Assembly: GCA_030447005.1 (NCBI GenBank)
Contig: JAUJME010000004.1
Location: forward strand, 1-27,506
DNA from: Solirubrobacteraceae bacterium
GTDB lineage: Bacteria > Actinomycetota > Thermoleophilia > Solirubrobacterales > Solirubrobacteraceae
Direction: 5' to 3'
DNA length: 27,506 nucleotides
The notes below the pieces were generated by a model that was not told the origin of the DNA, did not search any database, and saw only the letters and a list, made by a program, of their open reading frames with translations. A program made the position numbers and the translations under genes. Positions 1 to 7,607 of the stretch are shown here, one piece after another (within the stretch, counting starts at the first letter, position 1; each line of letters begins with the position of its first letter).

Positions 1-181
1 AGACGTAGCCCGCGCCGAACTCGGCGGCCAGCGCGCGGGTCGCCGGATCCGGCGCACCGTCCTCGGCGATGACCACCTCGGCGGCGTGCTCGGCGACCTG
101 CGGCGCGATGCTGCGCAGGGCCACCGCGAGGTAGTCGCGGCGCCCGCGGGTCGGGAACAGGACGGAGGCGACGGGGGGCAC
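1..181 (-). CDS. Glycosyltransferase family 2, N-terminal fragment (runs off the window)
   Basis: Only the first 60 residues lie in the window. Reading from a GTG at 181 they include FPTRGRRDYLAVALRSIAPQ followed by VVIAEDGAPD. This is the opening beta-strand/helix and the first acidic nucleotide-binding strand typical of GT-A fold family 2 glycosyltransferases, which transfer a sugar from an NDP donor at the cytoplasmic face of the membrane. The GTG lies 7 bp after the stop of the beta-helix lipoprotein gene on the same strand, with no clear Shine-Dalgarno sequence, so translation is probably coupled to that gene. Donor, acceptor and the later DXD motif cannot be judged because the rest of the gene is outside the window. 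Confidence 0.75.
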   Translation of the reverse strand, partial: MPPVASVLFPTRGRRDYLAVALRSIAPQVAEHAAEVVIAEDGAPDPATRALAAEFGAGYV

Positions 182-188
182 CGCGAGG

Positions 189-1742
189 TCAACCCGTGGG
201 CGCGATCGCGCCGGTTGCGCCGTTCGGGCCCCACGTCATGCCGGCTCCCTCGAGCAGCACGCCTGGTCCGACGGCCACGTTCTGGTGCGAGACGTAATAG
301 GGCGCCGAGGGCTGGGCCCCGGCGAACCGGGTCCTGAACGTCGTCCCCTCGATCGCGGCGCCGTTGATCTGGGCCTGGTAGTCGCCGTTGGAGAGCCCCG
401 CGTGACGGTGCTCGAGCGTGCAGCCCCGCACGATCTCCCGCGTGCTCGGATCGCCGAAGAGCACCGAGCGGGTGCGGTTCGCGGTCACGGTGCAGCCGTC
501 GAGGATCACGTTCTGCCCGTCGAACTCCAGCAGGGCGAGGCCCGTCTTGGGGGGCCCGAACTGGGGGTGAGGACGATCCTCGAACACGCAGCGAGTGAAG
601 CGGGTGGCCTGGGCGGGATCCGAGGAGCCGAACGCGTTGACCACCCATCCGTAGATCCGGCAGCCCTCGAAGGCCATCCCCGGCTTGCGCGGCCAGAGCG
701 CGCCCGCGTCCGGTGTCCCCCAGATCAGGCTGTCCCGGACGCGGATGTCCGCGCTGTCGCCCGTGTCGGCGATGAACGCGTAGCCCTCGTTGTCGATCAT
801 CTCGCACCTCGAGAGCTCGACCCGGCGCACGACCGAGTCCTCGGCCTCGACGTCCACGCCGGCCGCGGGCGTGCTGGCGAAGCCGCCGCGCCCCGTGTGG
901 CTGAACGTGCACCGGTCGGCGGTCAGGTCGATCGCGCCCACGATCGAGAGCCCCTGGCGGGCGTTGTACTCGGACCGCACGCGGGTGAGCCGGTGCGGCG
1001 CCGCGGGACTCGAAGCGGTCAGGCCCACGAAGCCGATGGTGATGCCGTCCAGGCCGTGGTGGTGGGTGTGGACGTCGTCGAGTCGCAGCCGCCGGTTGCC
1101 GTAGGCGTAGATCCCCGTGGCGCTGCATTGCCGCCCGCTGTCTCCCCATGGGCCGCCGAGGACCAGGCCTGCGCTGTTGCCGTCGAGCTCGATCCGGCTG
1201 ACCTCGACGTCCTCGTTGCCGACCAGCACCAGCATCCCCAGGTAGGCATCGGCTCGGTGGCTGTAGTCGGTGAAGGGCAGCGCCGGCGGGCTCGAGGGCC
1301 CTCCCGTCACCGGGTCGAACGAGCCGAACCGCAATCCCGGCGCCGCCTGCAGTACCGCGCCGCCGCCCAGGATGCGCACCGGACGCCGGCACCCTTCGAT
1401 CCGGACGATCGTCTCGCTGGCGAAACGCTGCGTCCCCGCCTCACCCGTCGTCCGCTGGCGACCGACGACGTAGGTGCCGGCGGGGATGACGAGGTCGCCG
1501 CCGCCGGCGGCGGTCAGGGCCTCCGACGCCTGCCGGAACGCAGAGGTGTCGTTCGTCCGGCCGTCGCCTCGTGCGCCGTACCGCCGGACGTCGAAGCGGC
1601 CGGGCGGGCCCGCGGTGGCCGCCCCACGCTCGGGCGTCGGACGGGAGAAGCCGCATCCGGCGACCACCAGACCGCCCGCTGCGGCGGCGCCGAAGAGCCC
1701 ACGGCGAGTGAGCCGGTTCCGGTCCGAGGGCGGATCGGGCAC
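189..1742 (-). CDS. Tat-exported lipoprotein with pectate-lyase-like parallel beta-helix
   Basis: About 517 residues from a GTG start. The N-terminus carries a twin-arginine signal (LTRRGLFGAAAAGG, arginines at about 13-14) leading into a lipobox VVAGC with the cysteine near residue 30, so the product is probably exported folded and lipid-anchored. The mature part opens with FDVRRYGARGDGRTNDTSAF, the hallmark of the pectate lyase 3 superfamily. After it come many short strand-turn repeats (for example DGCTVTANRTRSVLFGD) typical of a right-handed beta-helix. Such proteins bind or cleave acidic polysaccharides; no specific lyase residues can be assigned by eye, so trimming or modification of the locus glycan is inference. 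An upstream TTG (1751) or a start at 1793 is possible, but the GTG at 1742 is 7 nt after a TAGATT hexamer and avoids overlapping the divergent gene. Confidence 0.75.
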   Translation of the reverse strand: MPDPPSDRNRLTRRGLFGAAAAGGLVVAGCGFSRPTPERGAATAGPPGRFDVRRYGARGDGRTNDTSAFRQASEALTAAGGGDLVIPAGTYVVGRQRTTGEAGTQRFASETIVRIEGCRRPVRILGGGAVLQAAPGLRFGSFDPVTGGPSSPPALPFTDYSHRADAYLGMLVLVGNEDVEVSRIELDGNSAGLVLGGPWGDSGRQCSATGIYAYGNRRLRLDDVHTHHHGLDGITIGFVGLTASSPAAPHRLTRVRSEYNARQGLSIVGAIDLTADRCTFSHTGRGGFASTPAAGVDVEAEDSVVRRVELSRCEMIDNEGYAFIADTGDSADIRVRDSLIWGTPDAGALWPRKPGMAFEGCRIYGWVVNAFGSSDPAQATRFTRCVFEDRPHPQFGPPKTGLALLEFDGQNVILDGCTVTANRTRSVLFGDPSTREIVRGCTLEHRHAGLSNGDYQAQINGAAIEGTTFRTRFAGAQPSAPYYVSHQNVAVGPGVLLEGAGMTWGPNGATGAIAPTG

Positions 1743-1749
1743 CGCCAGC

Positions 1750-1755
1750 AATCTA
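1750..1755 (-). promoter_or_regulatory. Candidate -10 element for a leaderless transcript of the beta-helix gene
   Basis: On the minus strand TAGATT lies 7 nt before the GTG at 1742. This fits the TAnnnT -10 pattern with transcription starting at or next to the start codon. No convincing -35 hexamer is visible. It lies in the 31-bp gap to the divergent GT4 gene starting at 1774. Confidence 0.3.
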
Positions 1756-1773
1756 CCCGGTTCAATACGCCGG

Positions 1774-2940
1774 GTGATCCTCCTTCTCCACAACCGCTAC
1801 CGTCAGCCAGGCGGCGAGGAGCGCGCGCTCGAGGACCTGCGCTGGCTGATCGAGACGCAGCTCGGCGAGGAGGCGCAGGTGCTCGAGCGCGACTCGCGTC
1901 GGATGGGTCGGACAGGCGCGGCAGCCGGGCTGCTGCGCGGCGGGCTGGGTCCCCAGGAGGTCGCCGACGCCGTGCGTCGGACGGGCGCTCGGGTCGTCCA
2001 CGCACACAACATCAACCCGTCGTGGGGCTGGCGAGCCCTGGCTGCGGCGCGCGAGGCCGGCGCGGGGGTGGTGTTGCACCTGCACAACTATCGGCTGGTG
2101 TGCGCGGTCGGCACCTGCTTCACCCTCGGGGAGGACTGCACGCGGTGCCACGGACGCGACACGCTGCCGGGCATCCGCCTCAACTGCCGCGGCGGCTCGC
2201 GGGCCGAGTCGGCCGCGTACGGTGCGGGCCTCGCACTCTGGCAGCGGCGCGTCGGCGCGCAGGTCGACCGGTTCGTGGTGCCGAGCGCGTTCGCGCTGCG
2301 ACGGCTGCGCGAGCTCGGCGCTCCCGTCGATGCGCGGGCCGAGGTGCTCCCCTCCGTCCAGCGTGAGATCGCCGGCCGGTCACTGGCGGCGGATGGGCGC
2401 TTTGCCCTGGCCGCCGGCCGGCTGACGGCTGAGAAGGGCTTCGCGGATGCCGTAGCGGCCGCCATCGAGGCGGGAGTGCCGCTGGTCGTCGCCGGCGACG
2501 GGCCGCAGCTCGACTCCCTGAAGGCCGCCGCACGGGGCCGCGACGTCCGGTTCGTAGGACGGGTGGGGCCCTCAGAGCTCGCCGCGCTGCGTCGGGAGGC
2601 GGGGCTCGCCATCGTCCCCTCCCGCTACGCCGAGATCCTGCCGCTCGCGGCGCTCGAGGCCATGGCCGCCGGCCTACCGGTCGTGGCTGCCGACAGCGGG
2701 GGTCTAGGAGAGTTGGTCGCTTCCGAGGGCCGCTATCCGGCGGGCGATCGGGCGGCGCTGGCCGCTCGTGCCCGCGCGCTCTACCGCGACGCCGCAGCGG
2801 GGGAGCGGGCGCTGGCGTCGATCCGGAAGCTGGCGGCGCCGGAGGCCCTCGGGCCGCGGCTGGGCCGCATCTACGACGACGCCGCGGCGCGCGGGGCGTC
2901 GCAGGCCATGCCTCAGGCTGAGCGGCGCCTGAGGACGTAG
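1774..2940 (+). CDS. Glycosyltransferase family 4 (GT-B)
   Basis: 388 residues from a GTG that begins ILLLHNRYRQPGGEE, a typical GT-B N-terminal strand and glycine-rich loop. Further on are HLHNYRLVC and a cysteine cluster (C110, C115, C122, C125, C138), which is frequent in GT4 enzymes. The C-terminal domain has FALAAGRLTAEKGF (donor-domain start) and the EX7E motif YAEILPLAALEAMAAGLP that contacts the nucleotide-sugar donor. It should add a sugar to the lipid-linked repeat unit in the cytoplasm; which sugar cannot be read. The frame stays open upstream to 1474 but that would run antisense through the beta-helix gene, and homology begins at the GTG. It is the only plus-strand gene in this part, divergent from the beta-helix gene, and its last 28 bp overlap the 3' end of the secreted-protein gene. 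Confidence 0.88.
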   Translation: MILLLHNRYRQPGGEERALEDLRWLIETQLGEEAQVLERDSRRMGRTGAAAGLLRGGLGPQEVADAVRRTGARVVHAHNINPSWGWRALAAAREAGAGVVLHLHNYRLVCAVGTCFTLGEDCTRCHGRDTLPGIRLNCRGGSRAESAAYGAGLALWQRRVGAQVDRFVVPSAFALRRLRELGAPVDARAEVLPSVQREIAGRSLAADGRFALAAGRLTAEKGFADAVAAAIEAGVPLVVAGDGPQLDSLKAAARGRDVRFVGRVGPSELAALRREAGLAIVPSRYAEILPLAALEAMAAGLPVVAADSGGLGELVASEGRYPAGDRAALAARARALYRDAAAGERALASIRKLAAPEALGPRLGRIYDDAAARGASQAMPQAERRLRT

Positions 2941-3419
2941 CCGACGCCGGCACCCGCGAGGATCAGCACCAGTGCTCCACCCACGTAGGTCAGCGGGCTC
3001 GTACCGGCGGGTGCCACGCCGCTGCGCGAGATGCGCCGCTCGGTGTCGGGACTGCGCGCAAGCGGGCGCCCCGAGGTCCCTTCGTCGTCGTTGCCCTTGC
3101 CGTCGCTCGTGCTCTTGTCGTCGGACCCGCTGCCGCCGCCGTCCGACCCCTCGCGGGTGGCCTCCCGGCCGTTTCCGTCCCTCTCTTCGCCCACGCCGGC
3201 GCCGAAGAGCGGGCTCTCACCACGGCGGCGCTGGCCCTTCCCCTTCGTGCCCGCCCGGTTCCGGGCGTCCTCGAGCGGAACGGCGTACTCCTTGCCGCTG
3301 GGCGAGTCGGGGTCGACCGTGACGCCGTCCTCCTGGGCGAAGGCGGGAGCCGCGGCGCACAGCGCCATGAGGCCGAAGAGCACGAACAGGGGCAGGAGGC
3401 GGCGGAGCGACATGCGCAT
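2913..3419 (-). CDS. Small secreted, C-terminally membrane-anchored protein of unknown function
   Basis: 168 residues from an ATG preceded by GGAG 11 nt upstream; a GTG at 3431 and an ATG at 3413 are alternatives. Residues 1-28 form a Sec signal peptide ending AAPAFA|QE. Next comes VTVDPDSPSGKEYAVPLEDA (about 33-52), which I recall as a recurring segment in exported proteins of Solirubrobacterales (from memory, not searched). Residues about 55-135 are low-complexity and rich in Gly, Ser, Asp, Lys and Arg, probably a disordered stalk. The end is a hydrophobic segment (about 146-163) closed by RRRSA. The layout resembles a surface stalk held by a C-terminal anchor; there is no LPxTG. It follows the polymerase fusion gene in the same minus-strand group, which suggests an envelope role linked to the glycan. 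Function not recognised. Confidence 0.7.
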   Translation of the reverse strand: MRMSLRRLLPLFVLFGLMALCAAAPAFAQEDGVTVDPDSPSGKEYAVPLEDARNRAGTKGKGQRRRGESPLFGAGVGEERDGNGREATREGSDGGGSGSDDKSTSDGKGNDDEGTSGRPLARSPDTERRISRSGVAPAGTSPLTYVGGALVLILAGAGVGYVLRRRSA

Positions 3420-3450
3420 CAGTTCTAGCACTCCGGACCCATGGCGTCCG

Positions 3451-6435
3451 TCATCCGGCGCCTCCCCCGGCGGCCGTCCGCGGGTCGGCGGCGAGCTGGC
3501 CCAGGATGGGGTCGAGAGGGTTCAGCCGGAGGGCGCGCGAGTAGTACCGCCGCGCCTGCTCGAAATCGCGCTCGCGCACCGCCAGGTCGCCGAGCAGCGC
3601 CCAGGTGAGGAAGTCGCGCGGCTCGCGTCGCGCGGCTTGCAGCAGCGTCGACCGGGCCGCGCCGCCCTCGCCGAAGCGCGCCAGGGCCGCCGCCTTGACG
3701 TAGTAGGTCTGTATGGACGCCGGGTCGAGGCGGAGCGCGCGATCGGCCTGCTCGAGGGCGGTGGCCGGATTGGCGTCCAGGGCGTCCTGGGCCTGGTCGC
3801 GGTAATGGTCGACCAGCCCGGCTCGCGCCAGGCCGATGCCGGTGACCGCGAGGACCACCGCGACGAGCGCGGCCGGCAGGAGCCGCGGCCGCCTTGCCGT
3901 GGGCGCCGGGCGGCTGCCGCCGCCCACCAGGAAGGCGGCTGCCACGAGCGCAATGGCCGTGACCCCCGGAAGGAGGTGTATCCAGTCCACGCTCACGTGG
4001 GCGAGCCACGCCGCCGTGATCCCGACGGTGCCGACCGCCAGGGCCCGGCTCGTCTGGGAGATCCGCGCTGCGGCCATCGTGCGGCGGGCTCCCGTCGCCA
4101 CCCCGCCGAGGATCACGACCAGGAGGACGGCTCCGACGAGTCCCAGCTCGCCGAGCGTCTGCAGCTGGAGGCTGTGCGGCTGGCGGATGTCCTCCTGCGT
4201 CACGCGCTCGCGGAAGTAGGTCACGTCATAGTTGCCCGCGCCGACCCCGATCACCGGCCGCTCCGCGAAGGCCTTCCCCGCGACGCGCCAGTAGTCGTAG
4301 CGGTTGCCGCCTCCGGAGACGAGGCGAGCCGCCCCCGATTCGGCCGTGGCGCCGGCACCGAGGGTGACGAAGGCCCGGTACTGGGTCTCGACCCGCTCCA
4401 CGATGGCGCTGCTCTTCGCGACGCCGATCCCCAAGCAGACGATCGTTCCCGCCAGCAGCACGCCGATCACGACTGGCCGGAGCGACACAGCGAGTCTCCC
4501 GCGGACGACGGCGACCGCCACGCCCCAGACGACGCCGGACACGACGGCTCCGGTCAGCACGCCGGTGCCGGCAGCCCGAGCGGCCTCCGGCACGAGCGCT
4601 CCATCGCGCAGGGAGGGCAGCAGATCGAGCGCGGGAGGCAGGGCGACGACCAGCCCGGCCGCGATCGCGAGCAGCGCCCAGGCGTGCCGAACGCGACCCG
4701 GCACCAGCGCGATGACGACCACCGCCGAGACGATCGCCGCGAGGGCGAACCCCCGCGAGTACGAGAGGGCCCCGATTCCGAGCAGGAGGGTGGCGAACCC
4801 GGCGCCCGCGCCCGCCAGGGCGGCCGACCGGCGCTGGACCGCGGCGCCAATGCAGATCCAGGCGGCGAGCAGGTAGTAGTTCGCCTGCCCGTTCACGTAC
4901 CCGAGGGGGTCGTTGAGGCGCCCACTGAGGAAGTAGCGGTCGGGCGCGTCGCCGAACAGCGCGACCAGGGTCGTGAGTGCCAGCGCGACCGCCACGGCAG
5001 CCACCCCGGCGAGCACCCACAGCGCGAGCCCCCGGACGGGGACGATCAGCACCATGAGCCCGAGGAAGACCGCGTAGACGAGCATCCGGTTGGCCTCCAC
5101 GACAGCCTGGGCAGAGGAGTGTGCCCACGCGGCGGAGGCGAGGGCCCACAGGGCAAGAGCGGCCAGCCCGCCCACCGCGACGACCGCCGCCCGCGGCAGC
5201 TGCCGTGGCGCAGCGATGGAGGCGGCGGTCGCAACCACGACGAGGCCCAGCCCGATCGGGACCCAGAGGTCCGTGTCGTAATAGCCGAAGAAGAACGGGC
5301 TGACGCCAATCCCGAGGCCGAGGACGACCGCCGGCACGACGGACCAGTCACGGCGGGCTCCCCCCGGGACCCGGGCCGCGGCCGTGCCCGCCGCGTCGGC
5401 AACGGGCAGTGGACCGGCGGGCGGCGGCACCGAGGGCGCCGGCGCGCCTCGGCTGTCGAGGACCGCGATCGCGACGCCGATCCCCACCAGGTAGACCGCG
5501 ACGGCCGCCACGATCGCCTTCGACCCGCCTGAGATGGCGACCAGCGCGAGCGCCGAGAGCATGGCTTGCGCGGCGCCGAGCGCGATGGCCACGGCACGCG
5601 CTGTCCGCAGCCGCTGCCGAGTGCGGTGCGTGAGATGGTCGCGGCCGCCCGTCAACAGCGGGATCCCGCGGCGTGTGCGCGAGACGACCACCAGGCAGGT
5701 GTCGAGGGCGGGGATCCCCACGAGCACCAGCCCCATGGCCAGCGCCTGGCCCTCCGGGGCGGCCGCGGCGGTCCCCGACATCACGAGGACCGCAACCGCG
5801 AAGCCGACCGGCATGCTGCCGCCGTCGCCCAGGAAGATGCGGGCGGGCGACGCGAGGTTGTGCGGCAGGAACCCGATGCACGCCCCGCAGAGGGCGATCG
5901 AGGCGACCGCGAGCCAGCGATCGCCCTCCACCACACCGAGGACCGCCACCGCAGCCGCCACGACGGCGGCCATGGTGCTCGTCGCCCCGTCCATGTTGTC
6001 GAAGAGGTTGAAGGCGTTGACCACGGCGACGACCCAGAGCATCGTCACGACGAGGCTCAGGGGCGCGGAGCCGAGGTCCCATCCCTGGCCGAGCGCGAAG
6101 ACACCGCCGGCCAGGATCAGCTCCACGGCGACGCGAACCGGCGGGGTGACGGTGCGCCGGTCGTCGAGCGTCCCGACGGCCCACAGCACGAAGACACCGA
6201 CCACCAGAGGCACCGTTCGCGTCCAGTCGCCCGCCAGGAGGAGCAGCGCCGCGGCGAAGCCGGCAACCACTGCCGCGCCGCCGAGGTAGGGCGTGGGGGC
6301 CGCGTGACCCTTATAGCCGACGGGCTTGTCGTAGAACTCGAACCGGTCAGCCGCACGGATCGCGACCGGCGTGACCCAGAAGACCACCAGGAGCGACAGC
6401 GCGAGGCCGGTCAGGAGCCTCGCTTCAAGTGGCAA
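3451..6435 (-). CDS. Fusion: WecA/MraY-type polyprenyl-phosphate sugar-1-P transferase + Wzy/O-antigen ligase + TPR
   Basis: 994 residues in one uninterrupted frame. Residues 1-328 are a multi-pass phosphoglycosyltransferase of the WecA/MraY superfamily: DD at 91-92, NAFNLFDNMDG at 140-150, FLGDGGS at 201-207 and DHLTHR at 266-271, the metal/substrate motifs in the expected order. This family moves a sugar-1-phosphate onto undecaprenyl phosphate and so starts repeat-unit synthesis. A Pro/Ala-rich linker (about 330-362) leads to a second membrane block (about 365-840) with PLGYVNGQANY, RPVIGVGAGNY and QPHSLQLQTLGELGLVG (His754), typical of the Wzy_C polymerase/ligase family. Residues about 875-980 are TPR-like (ALEQADRALRLDP, ARRYYSRALRLNP). 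The likely start is a TTG at 6435 overlapping the upstream epimerase stop, implying translational coupling. The two membrane enzymes are normally separate proteins. A sequencing error joining two genes is possible but no frame break is visible. Confidence 0.85.
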   Translation of the reverse strand: MPLEARLLTGLALSLLVVFWVTPVAIRAADRFEFYDKPVGYKGHAAPTPYLGGAAVVAGFAAALLLLAGDWTRTVPLVVGVFVLWAVGTLDDRRTVTPPVRVAVELILAGGVFALGQGWDLGSAPLSLVVTMLWVVAVVNAFNLFDNMDGATSTMAAVVAAAVAVLGVVEGDRWLAVASIALCGACIGFLPHNLASPARIFLGDGGSMPVGFAVAVLVMSGTAAAAPEGQALAMGLVLVGIPALDTCLVVVSRTRRGIPLLTGGRDHLTHRTRQRLRTARAVAIALGAAQAMLSALALVAISGGSKAIVAAVAVYLVGIGVAIAVLDSRGAPAPSVPPPAGPLPVADAAGTAAARVPGGARRDWSVVPAVVLGLGIGVSPFFFGYYDTDLWVPIGLGLVVVATAASIAAPRQLPRAAVVAVGGLAALALWALASAAWAHSSAQAVVEANRMLVYAVFLGLMVLIVPVRGLALWVLAGVAAVAVALALTTLVALFGDAPDRYFLSGRLNDPLGYVNGQANYYLLAAWICIGAAVQRRSAALAGAGAGFATLLLGIGALSYSRGFALAAIVSAVVVIALVPGRVRHAWALLAIAAGLVVALPPALDLLPSLRDGALVPEAARAAGTGVLTGAVVSGVVWGVAVAVVRGRLAVSLRPVVIGVLLAGTIVCLGIGVAKSSAIVERVETQYRAFVTLGAGATAESGAARLVSGGGNRYDYWRVAGKAFAERPVIGVGAGNYDVTYFRERVTQEDIRQPHSLQLQTLGELGLVGAVLLVVILGGVATGARRTMAAARISQTSRALAVGTVGITAAWLAHVSVDWIHLLPGVTAIALVAAAFLVGGGSRPAPTARRPRLLPAALVAVVLAVTGIGLARAGLVDHYRDQAQDALDANPATALEQADRALRLDPASIQTYYVKAAALARFGEGGAARSTLLQAARREPRDFLTWALLGDLAVRERDFEQARRYYSRALRLNPLDPILGQLAADPRTAAGGGAG

Positions 6436-7453
6436 ACGGGATGCCCTCCGGCGTGATGGCGCGCCCGCGCTCGTGCAGGATCACGTCGTCGATGGCATCA
6501 TCGACGGTCCGGGTCGGCTGCCACGGGACGAGAGCCCTGACAGCGGAAGTGTCGGGTTGCCGGCGCCCCAGCTCCTCGAAGCCGTCGTCGTAGGCCTCGT
6601 CGTAGGGAACCAGCTCGATCTTCGAGTCGGATCCGGTGCGCTCGATCACCCGGCGCGCGAGCTCGATGATCGCCATCTCATCCGTCGCGCCGATGTTGAA
6701 GACGGTTCCGACGGCGTCGTCGGCCTCGACGAGCAGCAGGAGCGCCGCGACCGTGTCATGCACGTGGGCGAAGCAGCGGGTCTGCGTGCCGTTGCCGAAG
6801 ACGGAGAGGTCCTCGCCCATCAGGGCCTGGCGGACGAAGCGTGGCAGGACCATCCCGTAGCGGCCGGTCTGCCGCGGGCCGACGGTGTTGAACAGCCGGA
6901 CCACGATGGTCTCGGCGCCCGAGTCGCGGTGCAGGCCGTAGGCAAGCGACTCCCCGAAGCTCTTGGCGATCGCGTACGCCCAGCGCGACTTGAAGGGCGA
7001 CCCGAGGACACGGTCGGCGTCCTCGGTCAGCGCGCCCTGCGAGTTCTTGCCGTAGACCTCCGACGTCGAGGTGAAGAGCGCCCGACAGCCGTGGCGGCTG
7101 GCCGCGGACAGCACGTTGTCGGTGCCCTGGACGTTCGTGCGGAGCGACTCGAGCGGGTTCGACACGATCAGTTGCACGCCCACCGCCGACGCCAGGTGCA
7201 GGCAGAGGTCGGCCTCGCCGACCAGGTCGTCCACCAGTGTCGTGTCGGTCACCGATCCCTCGACGAACCGCACCTGCGGGGTCTCGAGGATCTGGCTCAG
7301 GTTCTCCAGCCGGCCCGTGCTCAGATCGTCGAGTACGGTGACGGTGTCTCCGCGGGCGACCAACGCGTCGCACAGGTGCGATCCGATGAAGCCGGCCCCA
7401 CCCGTGACCAGGACGTTACGCGGATGGGCATGGGCAGTGTCGTGGTGGGTCAA
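6425..7453 (-). CDS. NAD-dependent nucleotide-sugar epimerase/dehydratase (extended SDR)
   Basis: 342 residues. The Rossmann motif GGAGFIG is at 18-24, the active-site segment STSEVYG at 129-135 and the catalytic YAIAK pair (Y160, K164) follows, all as in extended SDR sugar enzymes. The Thr-Ser-Glu triad is shared with UDP-glucuronate decarboxylases, while the rest also resembles UDP-glucose 4-epimerases, so the reaction on the UDP-sugar (4-epimerisation or decarboxylation to a pentose) is undecided. I chose a TTG at 7453 because GGGGAG (7459-7464) lies 5 nt upstream and the protein then begins shortly before the Rossmann strand; the frame is open to 7579 but the extra residues look non-homologous. 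It is first of a tight minus-strand group and its stop overlaps the start of the fusion gene, so it probably supplies a sugar for that pathway. Confidence 0.85.
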   Translation of the reverse strand: MTHHDTAHAHPRNVLVTGGAGFIGSHLCDALVARGDTVTVLDDLSTGRLENLSQILETPQVRFVEGSVTDTTLVDDLVGEADLCLHLASAVGVQLIVSNPLESLRTNVQGTDNVLSAASRHGCRALFTSTSEVYGKNSQGALTEDADRVLGSPFKSRWAYAIAKSFGESLAYGLHRDSGAETIVVRLFNTVGPRQTGRYGMVLPRFVRQALMGEDLSVFGNGTQTRCFAHVHDTVAALLLLVEADDAVGTVFNIGATDEMAIIELARRVIERTGSDSKIELVPYDEAYDDGFEELGRRQPDTSAVRALVPWQPTRTVDDAIDDVILHERGRAITPEGIPFAT

Positions 7454-7607
7454 AACGGCTCCCCTGAAGCGATCGGTGCACTCCGCGTGGCGAGCGGCAG
7501 GTTTGCCGCTGACGCACCCAACCATCCCTGAGCAGGCAGCGCAATGTATCGCGGGAAGTCGTACGCCGGCCCGGGCCACAGTGGCGGCGAGACCTCTTTT
7601 TGGTAGG
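7454..7607 (-). promoter_or_regulatory. Intergenic gap with RBS and candidate promoter for the 7453-2913 gene group
   Basis: This 154-bp gap is less G+C-rich than its surroundings. On the minus strand it holds a GGGGAG ribosome site (7459-7464) for the TTG at 7453 and a TACATT hexamer (7543-7548) that could be a -10 element; no good -35 is seen. Near 7592-7608 a weak GACCT/AGGTC inverted repeat follows the upstream gene's stop but lacks a U-tract, so I do not call it a terminator. Confidence 0.3.

Noticed and set aside
285..2366. Long plus-strand open frame (693 codons) across the beta-helix gene and into the GT4 gene
   Set aside because: Translation is Arg/Gly/Ala/Pro-rich without any domain, and lies antisense to a clear beta-helix protein; high G+C makes such shadows common.
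3031..5532. Plus-strand open frame of 833 codons opposite the polymerase fusion
   Set aside because: Low-complexity Arg/Asp/His-rich translation; the opposite strand encodes recognisable membrane-enzyme motifs.
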